From positions 1 through 40,007 of the forward strand of contig JAFGHA010000036.1 of the NCBI GenBank assembly GCA_016930275.1: a DNA stretch of 40,007 nucleotides, read 5' to 3'. This DNA comes from Chitinispirillaceae bacterium. Its GTDB lineage: Bacteria; Fibrobacterota; Chitinivibrionia; Chitinivibrionales; Chitinispirillaceae. The number at the start of each line of letters is the position of its first letter. The stretch's first letter is position 1. Under the pieces are notes generated by a model, which saw only the letters and a program-made list of their open reading frames with translations, did not search any database and had not been told where the DNA came from. This document shows, one piece after another, positions 1 through 8,395 of this stretch. The translations under genes were made by a program, and so were the position numbers.

Positions 1-2570
1 AACCATCCGCCGCTTCCCGGCCGCAGGGTGTCGTAGGGCAGGTATGCGGATTGCGCGGGATCGTAGCCGAAAAAGCACCACTGTGCGGTATCGCCGAAGC
101 GTGACGTGAACAGCGGTATGGCAGCGGTCGGCGGATAGAGACCGGGAAGGCTGATCATGGTATGTGTTTTGGCGAAATTGAGTTGCGGTACCGTCAGCGG
201 GAGGGAATCCGGGGCGATTGACCACAGGGGGGTATGGAAAGTGCCGGAAGTATCCGAAAGAACCAACGAGTAGGTCAGGCCTTTCTCCGTGACGTCATTC
301 GCCGGAATATCAGCGGTAAATCTGCCGTCTGATTCAGAAAAAGGAACCGATACGGTTGTCGCGGATCCTCCCGTGGAATAGACCAGCGTCGCGGATATCG
401 CGACCGTATCATCGAAAGAAACGGATAACGGTGATCCGATTCTGTAGGGTGCACCGGTGTGATTGATTGCCGCTTCGAGCGGCAGCGGACTCTTGTCTGT
501 TCTGAATGAGTCAATAGCGGTTACGGAGCTATTGGCATGGTCGTCAATGGCGATGCATTGAAAGTAGTACACGGTTGACGGCAGAAGTCGCGACAAGTTG
601 ATGACTCCGGTATCGGAACGGGGCAGATGTTTCCGGTTGGTGAGAATTGAGTCGAATGCGGTACCGTAGCAGACGGTCTTGACGGTGGGCTCAGCGGTAA
701 TGCTGGTGAATGTTACCTGTTGTGAACTGACGCCGGTCAGGAAACATTCCGCCTCCCGAGGCGGTGTGCGGTCGCGGCCGTATTTTTCTTCCAGCCCTGA
801 AAGATCGAATCGGCCGGAGGAGAAGACGGCATTTATTCCACCCGCGAGAAACGCCGCAGGAGCGTTCCAGTTGATGGCGATCTCGTTCGTGGAGTAGCTG
901 CAGGCTTCGTCACGCCACGACTTCGCCGCCGGTGAAGGATAGGAGCCTTCGCAGTCGTCGCCTGCACTTGCGTTGGGTCCCCCTACCAGAAATCCCGGAA
1001 CCGGAGCGGGAATGCCGTCGGCTGTTGACGGACGGTGGTGGGGATGCACCGGTGAACGTTTTCCGAACCCGGTGACGAAACTGTAGCCGGTGGCATTGCG
1101 TCCGAGCAGATAATCCAGTGCATGGACGGCCCCTTCAAGATATGAACTGTTATTCGTCAGCAGGAAGGCGACCAGCAGGCCCATACCCTGATTGGCGATC
1201 ACGCCGTTGCTTCCCCAGTAAAACTCGTTGCCGAGGGTGGTGTGATAGGGTGTTTTTCCGGTTCGGTCGAAAAGACCGTCCGCCAGCGAGACGATTCTGC
1301 CCGTCGCGGTTGAATCGTTATGCAGCAATGCCATCGAGTAGTATCCGAGCAGTCCGACTTTCGGCCATTCAGGAACCTGATACTGGTATCCGGCAGAAGC
1401 GCTTCGGGCATCGGCAAGGAAGGCGGAGTCTCCGGTGGCACAGAAAAGTTCATATCCTGCCCAGGCCCGTTCGTCATGCAGGCCGCGGTCGCCGTACTCG
1501 CCGGTTACCACATCCGCAGGATTCGAGAAAGTGCTGTCGGGATACGCCATACCCCATGCATACGCTTTCCGGGCCGCGTCGAGACAGGTGTCGGCGAAAC
1601 CGGGAAGCCACTTTTCATAGATCCGTCCGGCAACCGCACCGGTTGCCGCGAAATCGAAGGTGGCGGCAGACCCTTTACCGATAAAATACCGTGTATCCGT
1701 GTCGGCGGCGGGCATCAGATCTCCGCAGAAACTTTTTGAGGTCACTTTGTGATAGACACCGCCGTCGGCAGGATCCTGCATCGTCAGCAGCCAGTCCATT
1801 TCCCATTTGATTTCGTCAAGAATATCCGGCAGGGCGTTGCCGGATTCGGGAATATTCAGCGAAATGCTCCCGAAATATTCCGGGAATTGCTCGTACAGCA
1901 GCAACAGCTGATACGTGGAGATTCCCGCATTCACGACGTATTTCCCGTAATCACCCGCATCGTACCATCCCTTCGGTGACGGGTACGTTTCTCCCGTCCG
2001 GCGTGCACCCGGTTTTGACGGATCAGATCCGGCCGACTCGTGTATGACGACCGACTGATCGGGGTGTCCTGCGAGGCGTTTCCAGGAGTTCGCATGTTCC
2101 GCGGGCAGGGCGGCGGAGCAGCGTTGAAAGAAAAACGCCCGCAGCAGTCCCCGTGAAACGTCCGTACAGATATCGTCGTCAATCACGAACGGATATGAGG
2201 CGCCGATGCCGGTGATATGAACGACGTAGGTTCCTTTACGGGTGAAATCGGAGAAGTCGGCGGATTTTACCTCTTCGCCCGACCGTGACCATTTGGCCAG
2301 CGGTGAGAGTTCTCCGGTGTAATACGTGGTCGCGAGATCCGGGCTTTTGATCGTGAAGTACCAGGTTTCCGGGGAGATCGCTACTGCCACCTTCGGGCCG
2401 AAGGTGAAAAAACCGAGCTGATTGAGGCGGATCTGTTCCTGCGAGGCGGGAAATGCCGTCTGGTGCAGCACCGGCGTCAGTACGGCGAACGTTAAAAGGA
2501 AACGACGCAGGCGGGAGTTGTTCCGGCGCCGTGTGAGTCGGGCGATCAGATTAAGCATTCGATGGAACAT
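1..2570 (-). CDS. GH9 endoglucanase, exported (3' end beyond window)
   Basis: Reading the minus strand from ATG at 2570 gives an open frame to the window edge. An Arg-rich N-terminus precedes a hydrophobic stretch (about residues 23-40), consistent with a signal peptide. Next comes an N-terminal Ig-like module of the CelD_N type, starting near QIRLNQLGFF. The GH9 barrel then opens with GWYDAGDYGKYVVNAG, which carries the Asp pair that activates water. Also present are LPDILDEIKWE, the His motif SPVHPHHRPS near 1050, and STNEIAINWNAP near 890, which carries the catalytic Glu. GH9 enzymes hydrolyse beta-1,4-glucan by inversion. After the barrel a fibronectin-like segment begins around position 700 (VSSQQVTFTSITAEPT). 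AGGAG lies 10 bases before the start; an in-frame ATG at 2558 is an alternative. The C-terminus, which may carry a sorting tail, is outside the window. Family assignment is firm; the exact substrate is inferred. Confidence 0.93.
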   Translation of the reverse strand, partial: MFHRMLNLIARLTRRRNNSRLRRFLLTFAVLTPVLHQTAFPASQEQIRLNQLGFFTFGPKVAVAISPETWYFTIKSPDLATTYYTGELSPLAKWSRSGEEVKSADFSDFTRKGTYVVHITGIGASYPFVIDDDICTDVSRGLLRAFFFQRCSAALPAEHANSWKRLAGHPDQSVVIHESAGSDPSKPGARRTGETYPSPKGWYDAGDYGKYVVNAGISTYQLLLLYEQFPEYFGSISLNIPESGNALPDILDEIKWEMDWLLTMQDPADGGVYHKVTSKSFCGDLMPAADTDTRYFIGKGSAATFDFAATGAVAGRIYEKWLPGFADTCLDAARKAYAWGMAYPDSTFSNPADVVTGEYGDRGLHDERAWAGYELFCATGDSAFLADARSASAGYQYQVPEWPKVGLLGYYSMALLHNDSTATGRIVSLADGLFDRTGKTPYHTTLGNEFYWGSNGVIANQGMGLLVAFLLTNNSSYLEGAVHALDYLLGRNATGYSFVTGFGKRSPVHPHHRPSTADGIPAPVPGFLVGGPNASAGDDCEGSYPSPAAKSWRDEACSYSTNEIAINWNAPAAFLAGGINAVFSSGRFDLSGLEEKYGRDRTPPREAECFLTGVSSQQVTFTSITAEPTVKTVCYGTAFDSILTNRKHLPRSDTGVINLSRLLPSTVYYFQCIAIDDHANSSVTAIDSFRTDKSPLPLEAAINHTGAPYRIGSPLSVSFDDTVAISATLVYSTGGSATTVSVPFSESDGRFTADIPANDVTEKGLTYSLVLSDTSGTFHTPLWSIAPDSLPLTVPQLNFAKTHTMISLPGLYPPTAAIPLFTSRFGDTAQWCFFGYDPAQSAYLPYDTLRPGSGGW

Positions 2571-2996
2571 GGATCCGCAGGCTCCTGACACGGTGGTAGG
2601 TCTGACATCGAAAGAGAACGAAATTCCGCACTATACAGGTAATTCTGAAGGTGCAAACGATGGTTTCCGGAAAATACAACAGTTCAACAGGGTGCGGCAT
2701 CGGCGGGTGAAAAAGATGTACTCCGGAGTGGTACGACCTCACCCCCGGCACCTCCTCTCCGCCCGGAGAGGGGGCAATGAAACCTATAGTAATCGTATGA
2801 CAGGAGAGACCACAGATGCTTTGCAGCCGAAGATAGGTTTTTAAGGTGTATATGCGGATTGCAGGCGCACGGAGTGACCGGGGGGGGGGCCGGGGGCGTT
2901 TGACCGAACTTGCGCCGGTTACTGTCTTCGGTTGAAACGGGTGTGGAGCTGTTTACCGGGCAGGGGGATTGCAGCGTTTTTTCGCTGTCAGATTCA
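2571..2996. other. Intergenic stretch with hairpin and poly-G run
   Basis: No convincing gene is seen here. The stretch lies upstream of the minus-strand GH9 gene and downstream of the next minus-strand gene. It holds a perfect 8-bp hairpin at 2754-2771 (CCTCTCCG-CC-CGGAGAGG), preceded by CTCACCCCCGGCAC. This resembles the GC-rich intergenic repeats common in environmental genomes. A run of ten G lies at 2880-2889. A weak 5-bp hairpin (CAGCG-T6-CGCTG, 2972-2987) just after the neighbouring stop codon could act in termination, but this is doubtful. Confidence 0.6.
2754..2771. repeat. GC-rich intergenic hairpin (REP-like)
   Basis: This is a perfect 8-bp stem with a two-base loop; outer bases 2751-2753 and 2772-2774 can extend it with one G-T pair. 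There is no T-tract on either side, so it is unlikely to be a classic intrinsic terminator. It is comparable in style, though not in exact sequence, to the hairpins near 37624-37734. Confidence 0.5.
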
Positions 2997-4289
2997 TCAA
3001 TAACTGTGCTTCTCAACTTCTTTACCTGAATTAAATTTCATAATTTTCCTAAAGAGCGCCTTGGTTTCCGGGACCTTCTCGTAAAGGGTCTGGTCATCAT
3101 TAGACTCCGAAATTATAAAGTCCAGGAGCATGTCCCGATCAAAATCTCCCGCCCAGCTGAGACTGGTATAGGGCATGCATATCACTGTAGGATTTTCGGG
3201 ATCACGCCGATTCTCGACGAGAAACGAATAACAGTAACTTCCATTATACGCAGACGATTTGCTCACGGGAAAAAAGACTTCATCATCACCGATGTCAATA
3301 CTCATCCCGAAATGCAGGAACCGATAAGCACACGCCTTGATTACCCGACCAGGATCAGGATGCTGGATACTATCAAACAGGATATACGTTTTCTCGCTAC
3401 TGAATTCCATCGGGATTCCGTCAAATGCCAACAGCCGTTGACCGTAGGCAGCCCCGCTTTCCGGGTTCACATACGCAGCAATCGGCGCGGAAACAACGGC
3501 AGTTCCGACATTTTCGACGGCCCAACGGGAGGGTGTTATCGTGAGATACCACCAGACTGCATTTTTCGCTTTTCGAATTCTGCTGATAACCATATCCTCC
3601 GGAAAAAATTCAGGTTGCTCACCGACCGCATAAAAAAACGGCTCCCCGATGTTTTCATGGAGAACCGCGGAAGGCGGGGCAATTCCGTTCTGCTCTTTCC
3701 GGACACTGGCACGTAAATCCCGCTTCCGTACTTCCATTCGCGCCGGAAAGAGAAACGTCTTCATGGTATCGAGAACTGCCAGAACCGAGTCAACGGACTC
3801 TCGGTCCTTTCGCTGCACCGCATCCGCAATTGCTGATTCGTACGAAGCGAAAAGAAGCGAATCCACCGATGCATAATTATAAAAGAGAAACCCCAGTTCG
3901 AAAACCGTGCATCCCCGACTGTCGCACCAACTAAGGACTTTTCCTTTACATTTAACGCTATCCGCCGCGAGCAGTGTTCGAATCAGTTCGGGATATTTTT
4001 TCTCCTGTAAAAGGGCATTTAAACGGGGTACGACTCTCCCCGCCCGTTGTATTTCATGTACATAATTCCGTGCCGCTTCCATTTCGCTGACCTGGCAACC
4101 TTTGTAGCGAAAAGTAAGTACATCTTTAATCCGGTTATAGGTGGCATTATCCTGAATCGTCCGGTTTTGACAGAAAAAACCTTGCAATGAGTCGATATAC
4201 CGGATTGCCCCGCACCCGTAATCCTGTGCCTGCACAAAAAGTGCCGACAGAAGAATAAATAAACATTGCAGACTGGTGTATCGTTTCAT
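2997..4289 (-). CDS. Exported protein of unknown function
   Basis: The gene encodes 430 aa from the ATG at 4289. That start puts MKRYTSLQ and a hydrophobic core directly in front of an AQA-like cleavage site before QDYGCG, and TTGAGG lies 7 bases upstream. A start at 4325 is also possible (GGGAG upstream) but gives an unusually long n-region. The mature protein is Cys-containing and I recognise no family. Near the C-terminus AGDFDRDMLLDFII resembles an Asp-rich DxDxDG-type loop, as in FG-GAP or EF-hand-like segments, and matches in style DLDGDGIAELAG in the neighbouring 4533-5921 product. The two may be diverged paralogues. Function unknown. Confidence 0.75.
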   Translation of the reverse strand: MKRYTSLQCLFILLSALFVQAQDYGCGAIRYIDSLQGFFCQNRTIQDNATYNRIKDVLTFRYKGCQVSEMEAARNYVHEIQRAGRVVPRLNALLQEKKYPELIRTLLAADSVKCKGKVLSWCDSRGCTVFELGFLFYNYASVDSLLFASYESAIADAVQRKDRESVDSVLAVLDTMKTFLFPARMEVRKRDLRASVRKEQNGIAPPSAVLHENIGEPFFYAVGEQPEFFPEDMVISRIRKAKNAVWWYLTITPSRWAVENVGTAVVSAPIAAYVNPESGAAYGQRLLAFDGIPMEFSSEKTYILFDSIQHPDPGRVIKACAYRFLHFGMSIDIGDDEVFFPVSKSSAYNGSYCYSFLVENRRDPENPTVICMPYTSLSWAGDFDRDMLLDFIISESNDDQTLYEKVPETKALFRKIMKFNSGKEVEKHSY

Positions 4290-4324
4290 TACAGTAACCT
4301 CAACCATACAGGGTTTAACCATCA

Positions 4325-4498
4325 TCAGGTTCTCCCGGTAATGAGCAGACTATGAGGTATCATATAGTATGACCCTCCGTCGCGTAATGTCAATGGCAAC
4401 CGATCCTCCACCAGAAACAACTGCGCAGAAAAGCAGTATCCGATCACGATGGCGAAAACTGCGCCATAACCGTGCTGCGATGAAAACACCCGCACCAT
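4325..4498 (-). CDS. Possible small membrane protein
   Basis: A 57-codon frame starts 35 bases after the stop of the upstream gene, and its TGA stop overlaps the alternative ATG at 4325 of the downstream gene. It contains one hydrophobic segment (YGAVFAIVIGYCFSAQLFLV) and could be a single-pass membrane peptide. There is no convincing Shine-Dalgarno sequence and no family recognised. Placement between two same-strand genes and the stop/start overlap are the only support, so it may be chance. Confidence 0.22.
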   Translation of the reverse strand: MVRVFSSQHGYGAVFAIVIGYCFSAQLFLVEDRLPLTLRDGGSYYMIPHSLLITGRT

Positions 4499-4532
4499 GA
4501 TCCATACGTACAGGGGGCGCGGCTCCCCGTTT

Positions 4533-5921
4533 TCATGTGCAGTCGATCTCCGTGGCCCAATCGATAAGGTGCCACACGCCCCTGACATTGACATACCATT
4601 CGATGTCGGACATTGTATCACTCATAACTCCCGAAAAAACTTTCATTACCCCCGCGAGTTCCGCAATCCCGTCACCATCGAGGTCTGCTGTCCAGTATCG
4701 CTTGGTGCGCGACACACTGCACACGGGAGGGGATTTCGATTCGTAGGGCAGGTAAACTCCGAGCACCTCCTCATCGGGAATCGTCGGACAGGCGAAAACG
4801 ACCCCCGGCAAATCCGAAGCACATAAATATTGAGGTACAAGCAACTGCGTTATGGATATAAGCTGCGCCGGGATAATCCCCGTTTCGGTCAGAAAAAAAA
4901 CCGGAATCCGGTCAATAAACCTGTGGACCAGTTGTCCGACTCCACCGATTTCCTGCGGCCCCCAGTCCGGAGACCAGAGCGGCGGGCCGAATTCAAGGGC
5001 GATTCTTACATTGCCGAAATGGCGCACCGCATTCAGCAGCAACGCGCAGTTTGCGTTGTTATCACATGAAAACCTGAACTCCGGTTTTCCGTCGGGCCCG
5101 ATTATGGTCGTGTCGGTTCCAATTCGTTTTATAAAAGGTCCGCCTCCAAGAAAGAAAAACCGGCCTTCGGCACAGTAATTGGACCGTCCGGCTTTCGCCA
5201 GCTCCCTCTGAGTAACAGGACATTTGCGTATGATCTTCGGCACACCGCCCGGCAGCGCAACACCGAAGGTAAGCAGCCGTTTATAGCCCAAAATCCTTTG
5301 ATATCCGAATTCCGATAACGGCGCCATAATAGCGGCAAGAGTTGAATCGTCCGGTATTGGACCCGTTCGATTATCGATAGTGGTGTACTTTTCTCCATCG
5401 CTCCCCGCTTTTGCTCCATTGCGGGTTTGGATAATCCTGTAAGCCAGATCACAGAGCGAATCAAGCCGGGGTACCGTCCCCAAAACTGACCGGAGCGAAT
5501 CGCACACCCTTCCATATCCGGCGGAATCCCTGCAGACGCCGGGATTACCCGGTAATCTACCGATAGCCAGGACTGTTTCCGCCGCGATTGTATCAACGGG
5601 GCACGTATCGTTTTCTATAGGTACGATACCGATCTCCTGAAAGATTCCACGCCACGTTGATCGGAGCGTCGGTTGTTCAAAGGGAACGAAATGCACCGTA
5701 TCGGGCATATCTGCAATTTCAGTATCCGGCAATGTTTCCGTCATCGGTTCGGGTAACGCTTCGGGCAATGGTTCCATTTTCTGAGATACCGTGGTATGCT
5801 GAATATTTGTTTCCACGGTTTTTGCCTCAGTTTTAACCTCGGCGACATTCTGCTGTTTCCTGCAATCGGCGGTAAGCACTAGTAACAGCAGGGTTATAAC
5901 CCATGAGTATAAACGTGTCAT
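4533..5921 (-). CDS. Exported protein of unknown function
   Basis: The 462-aa product starts at the ATG at 5921 with MTRLYSWVITLLLLVLTADCRKQQ, a clear export signal. The Cys at 20 suggests a lipoprotein, but Asp before the Cys is atypical for a lipobox. An upstream in-frame ATG at 5981 would bury the signal; neither start has a good Shine-Dalgarno sequence. A Pro/Glu/Thr-rich linker follows (about residues 25-75), typical of surface-tethered proteins. A long Cys-containing domain comes next. About 40 residues from the end lies DLDGDGIAELAG, an Asp-rich calcium-type or FG-GAP-like loop. The similar AGDFDRDMLLDFII in the downstream gene suggests the two are related. No known family recognised. 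Confidence 0.75.
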   Translation of the reverse strand: MTRLYSWVITLLLLVLTADCRKQQNVAEVKTEAKTVETNIQHTTVSQKMEPLPEALPEPMTETLPDTEIADMPDTVHFVPFEQPTLRSTWRGIFQEIGIVPIENDTCPVDTIAAETVLAIGRLPGNPGVCRDSAGYGRVCDSLRSVLGTVPRLDSLCDLAYRIIQTRNGAKAGSDGEKYTTIDNRTGPIPDDSTLAAIMAPLSEFGYQRILGYKRLLTFGVALPGGVPKIIRKCPVTQRELAKAGRSNYCAEGRFFFLGGGPFIKRIGTDTTIIGPDGKPEFRFSCDNNANCALLLNAVRHFGNVRIALEFGPPLWSPDWGPQEIGGVGQLVHRFIDRIPVFFLTETGIIPAQLISITQLLVPQYLCASDLPGVVFACPTIPDEEVLGVYLPYESKSPPVCSVSRTKRYWTADLDGDGIAELAGVMKVFSGVMSDTMSDIEWYVNVRGVWHLIDWATEIDCT

Positions 5922-6443
5922 TCCGCGACGATAGGGAAAAATGGACGAAGTGAGCCCGCTTTTTGATTTGTAAACAACCATTTTAGACTTTTAACGTTAT
6001 AGGAATTAAAAACCTTATCATTCGACCCTGCAACCGGCGTTTCTGGGAAATATACCTCTGATACGATTATTCTGCACACAGGTATTACCTGACGCCTCCC
6101 TCATTTCGCCTTTATTAAAAACACAGACCCCTGCGATCATTCCATTTTTTGCTGTACTTCACATCAGCGCTGACAGCAAATCCGCACATCGGGATGCTTC
6201 GAGGTACCTTAGGCTCAGTACCTGGCTGTGGCAAACAAAAAAAGGATTCACCGTGGTATTCAAGGTGTGTTCTGCAGTGCAGCCGCTTTCCGATTCAGGA
6301 ATTATCGCAGGTATTTTGTTTCCATAAATATTTTCCTGAGTATTTTTCTCCTTGTAACAATGAAAATAAAGCAAAAATAAGGAATTTTGGGTAAATTATA
6401 TAAGGTATTGCTGCAAATTTAATCGCTTAAAAAGGGGAGTGGG
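5922..6443. other. Divergent intergenic region upstream of GH8
   Basis: This 522-base region separates the minus-strand unknown gene from the plus-strand GH8 gene, so it should hold both promoters. The last 90 bases are AT-rich (for example TTATATAAGG near 6396-6405), as expected for the GH8 promoter, but I cannot place a convincing -35/-10 pair. An inverted repeat AGGTAC-N10-GTACCT lies at 6202-6223. Short open frames here look like chance. Confidence 0.45.
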
Positions 6444-7823
6444 ATGAGAAAAGGATGTTTATTGCTGCTGAGTTGTCTTTGTTTCGGGGCTCTGGTTTTT
6501 GGACAGAATTATCCGTTTCCGCAGGATGTCAAATACCCGTATGGATTCGCGCCATCCACGTTAACTACCGCTAAGGCGTCGAGCTGGTATGCCAGTTACA
6601 AAGCCCGCTCCGATTTATTGCAGCAGTGTAACGGAGGAATCAGGCCGGGAGTGGATGGCGGCACCAATACCAAGGTGGAGGCACAGGGGTGGGCGATGAT
6701 TATTGCAGCCTACATGGGAGAAAAGGCCACCTTCGACGGATTGTATACGTTTTATAAAAGTAAATGCAAGTCGCAGAACGGGGGCATGATGGACTGGCAC
6801 GTCAATTGTAACGGCGTCGTTCAGGGAGGAAGCGCTACCGATGGTGATATGGACGTGGGATTTGCTCTGGTGGTCGCCTACTGGCAATGGGGGGAGGCAT
6901 ATCTGGCCGAAGCAAAGAATGTAATCGGCAATCTTAAAAAACTTATAGTCGACTGTAATGGCGTCTCTGCGTTACGGGGTGGTTATGGGTATGGTGGATG
7001 CAATGAAACCGATATATCGTATTATACCCCTGCTTTTTTGAGGGAGTTTGCGAAAATTACCGATGATGACGCCTGGACCAAGTTAGCGGATGATACCTAC
7101 ACTATTCTCAATAACGGGGCAAATGCGACAACCGGACTCGTGCCGGACTGGCAGACGGTGGCCGGACAACCGGGGCCGAACGGTCGCAACGGAACGTACA
7201 AATACGATGCCTGTCGGGTACCCTGGCGCATGGCGCTGGATTATCTCTGGAACGGAAATGAAAAAGCGCTTGCCTGGTGTAAAAAAATTTCCGGCTGGGC
7301 GGATGGTATCGGAGCGGGAAACATTAAAGATGGTTACAATCTCAATGGCACTCCCAACGGTAATTACCATAATATGTCGTACGTTGGAGGTTTCGCGGTT
7401 TCTACCATGTGCAACAGTCAGGAAGTGTGCGACCGGTTCGGCGCCGAGATGGCAAAGATGGGTTTCGATTCCTACTGGTACCATGCCTATCTGGGTAACT
7501 GTTACCTGCTTACGATGACGGGTAATATGTGGTCTGAAGAGGTCGTCAAGAATACCCGTGCAGTCAGCCGTGCGAAAAGAGCCGCCCCGGACGGGATGAA
7601 GGTTACTCTTAGCGGCAACCGGAAACTGGTCGTTACCGGATTGCAGAAAGTACGTTCAGTAGTTCTGACCGATCTGTCCGGTCAGCGGATAGTGCACTCG
7701 GGTGCGGTAGCCGAAGGCCGCATTTCATTAGATATCGGTTCCGTGAAAAAAGGCTGCTATATTGTTGGTACTTCAGATGAAAATGGCCGGTTTCATGAAG
7801 GGCGGAAATTGGTCGTTTATTAA
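6444..7823 (+). CDS. GH8 endo-glucanase, exported, with sorting-like tail
   Basis: The product is 459 aa, with GGGGAG just upstream of the ATG. Residues 1-20 form a signal peptide (core LLLLSCLCFGALVFG before QNYP). The GH8 (alpha/alpha)6 barrel spans about 25-365. VEAQGWAM carries the general-acid Glu79, ATDGDMDVGFALVVAYWQWG (131-150) is the family signature, and KYDACRVPWRMALDY carries Asp255, the candidate base. GH8 enzymes cleave beta-1,4-glucan, xylan or chitosan by inversion; cellulose or mixed glucan fits the GH9 and GH3 neighbours but is inferred. After NMWSEE a linker leads to a tail of about 75 residues with LSGQRIV and KKGCYIVG, ending in KLVVY. This resembles a type IX secretion or Fibrobacter-type sorting module. 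The gene is monocistronic and converges on the GIY-YIG gene. Confidence 0.93.
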   Translation: MRKGCLLLLSCLCFGALVFGQNYPFPQDVKYPYGFAPSTLTTAKASSWYASYKARSDLLQQCNGGIRPGVDGGTNTKVEAQGWAMIIAAYMGEKATFDGLYTFYKSKCKSQNGGMMDWHVNCNGVVQGGSATDGDMDVGFALVVAYWQWGEAYLAEAKNVIGNLKKLIVDCNGVSALRGGYGYGGCNETDISYYTPAFLREFAKITDDDAWTKLADDTYTILNNGANATTGLVPDWQTVAGQPGPNGRNGTYKYDACRVPWRMALDYLWNGNEKALAWCKKISGWADGIGAGNIKDGYNLNGTPNGNYHNMSYVGGFAVSTMCNSQEVCDRFGAEMAKMGFDSYWYHAYLGNCYLLTMTGNMWSEEVVKNTRAVSRAKRAAPDGMKVTLSGNRKLVVTGLQKVRSVVLTDLSGQRIVHSGAVAEGRISLDIGSVKKGCYIVGTSDENGRFHEGRKLVVY

Positions 7824-7926
7824 TCTGAAGGATTGGCTTGCCGGGGGTATTCACCGTTGCGCAAAGCAGCAGATGGTTAAACGCGTTGAAGCGATTGTCG
7901 GTAATGTTAACAAACTGGAGCGCATT

Positions 7927-8220
7927 TCAAACAATGGAGATCTTTCCGGTCTTCCTGTCAAAAAGCAATGTGTCCCTTTTGATGATCGTTTCCTTTGCCT
8001 TTTTCGTTAATCTTTTAAAACGGTACTCAACTTTGAGCGCCTGTGACCGGCTGCCTATTTTCCTGGAAAATGCGAGGCTGTGCGGCGTATGCGCACAAAA
8101 ATACTTCGCCGCTGCAGCTCCTCCAGCAGTATGCTCCCTGAATCGGCGTTGTACATCGGTTGCTATACCGGTGTAGAGGCAGTTGTCAACGGTACGGATA
8201 ACGTAGAGATACCAGATCAA
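7927..8220 (-). CDS. GIY-YIG domain protein (YhbQ/UPF0213-like)
   Basis: This 97-aa protein fills almost exactly one GIY-YIG nuclease domain: WYLYVIRT with CLYTGIATDVQRRFREH near the N-terminus, then the conserved SRSQALKVEYRFKRLTKKAKE block typical of the short stand-alone UPF0213 group. GGAGG lies 6 bases before the ATG. Members of the family are single-domain putative structure-specific endonucleases whose cellular role is mostly unclear. It sits alone between the convergent GH8 gene and the 3' end of GH3. Confidence 0.9.
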   Translation of the reverse strand: MIWYLYVIRTVDNCLYTGIATDVQRRFREHTAGGAAAAKYFCAHTPHSLAFSRKIGSRSQALKVEYRFKRLTKKAKETIIKRDTLLFDRKTGKISIV

Positions 8221-8330
8221 AGCGAACCTCCGGGTCCGGTGTGTGGAAAAATACTTTTCTCCAATTCCGGCAGGTTACCGCTGAATGTATCCACGTGAAA
8301 TCGCAGATTCAAAAAAGTCAGATTCTAAAA

Positions 8331-8364
8331 AAAAAGGGCCTCACGAAACGTGAGGCCCTTTTTT
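8331..8364. terminator. Strong bidirectional intrinsic terminator
   Basis: The stem AAAAAGGGCCTCACG pairs perfectly with its complement across an AAA loop, giving a GC-rich core flanked by A and T tracts on both sides. It lies 32 bases beyond the stop of the minus-strand GH3 gene and should end that transcript; on the other strand it would insulate against plus-strand read-through from the GH8 side. Confidence 0.9.
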
Positions 8365-8395
8365 GAATTCCAGCCGGAGATGGGCATCAGAGGGA

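Noticed and set aside
1118..1684. Plus-strand open frames over the GH9 region
   Set aside because: The minus-strand frame encodes a full GH9 barrel with catalytic motifs; the plus-strand products are Arg/Pro-rich noise.
6149..6394. Plus-strand 81-codon frame upstream of GH8
   Set aside because: It has no Shine-Dalgarno sequence, no domain and atypical composition, and it occupies the expected promoter region.
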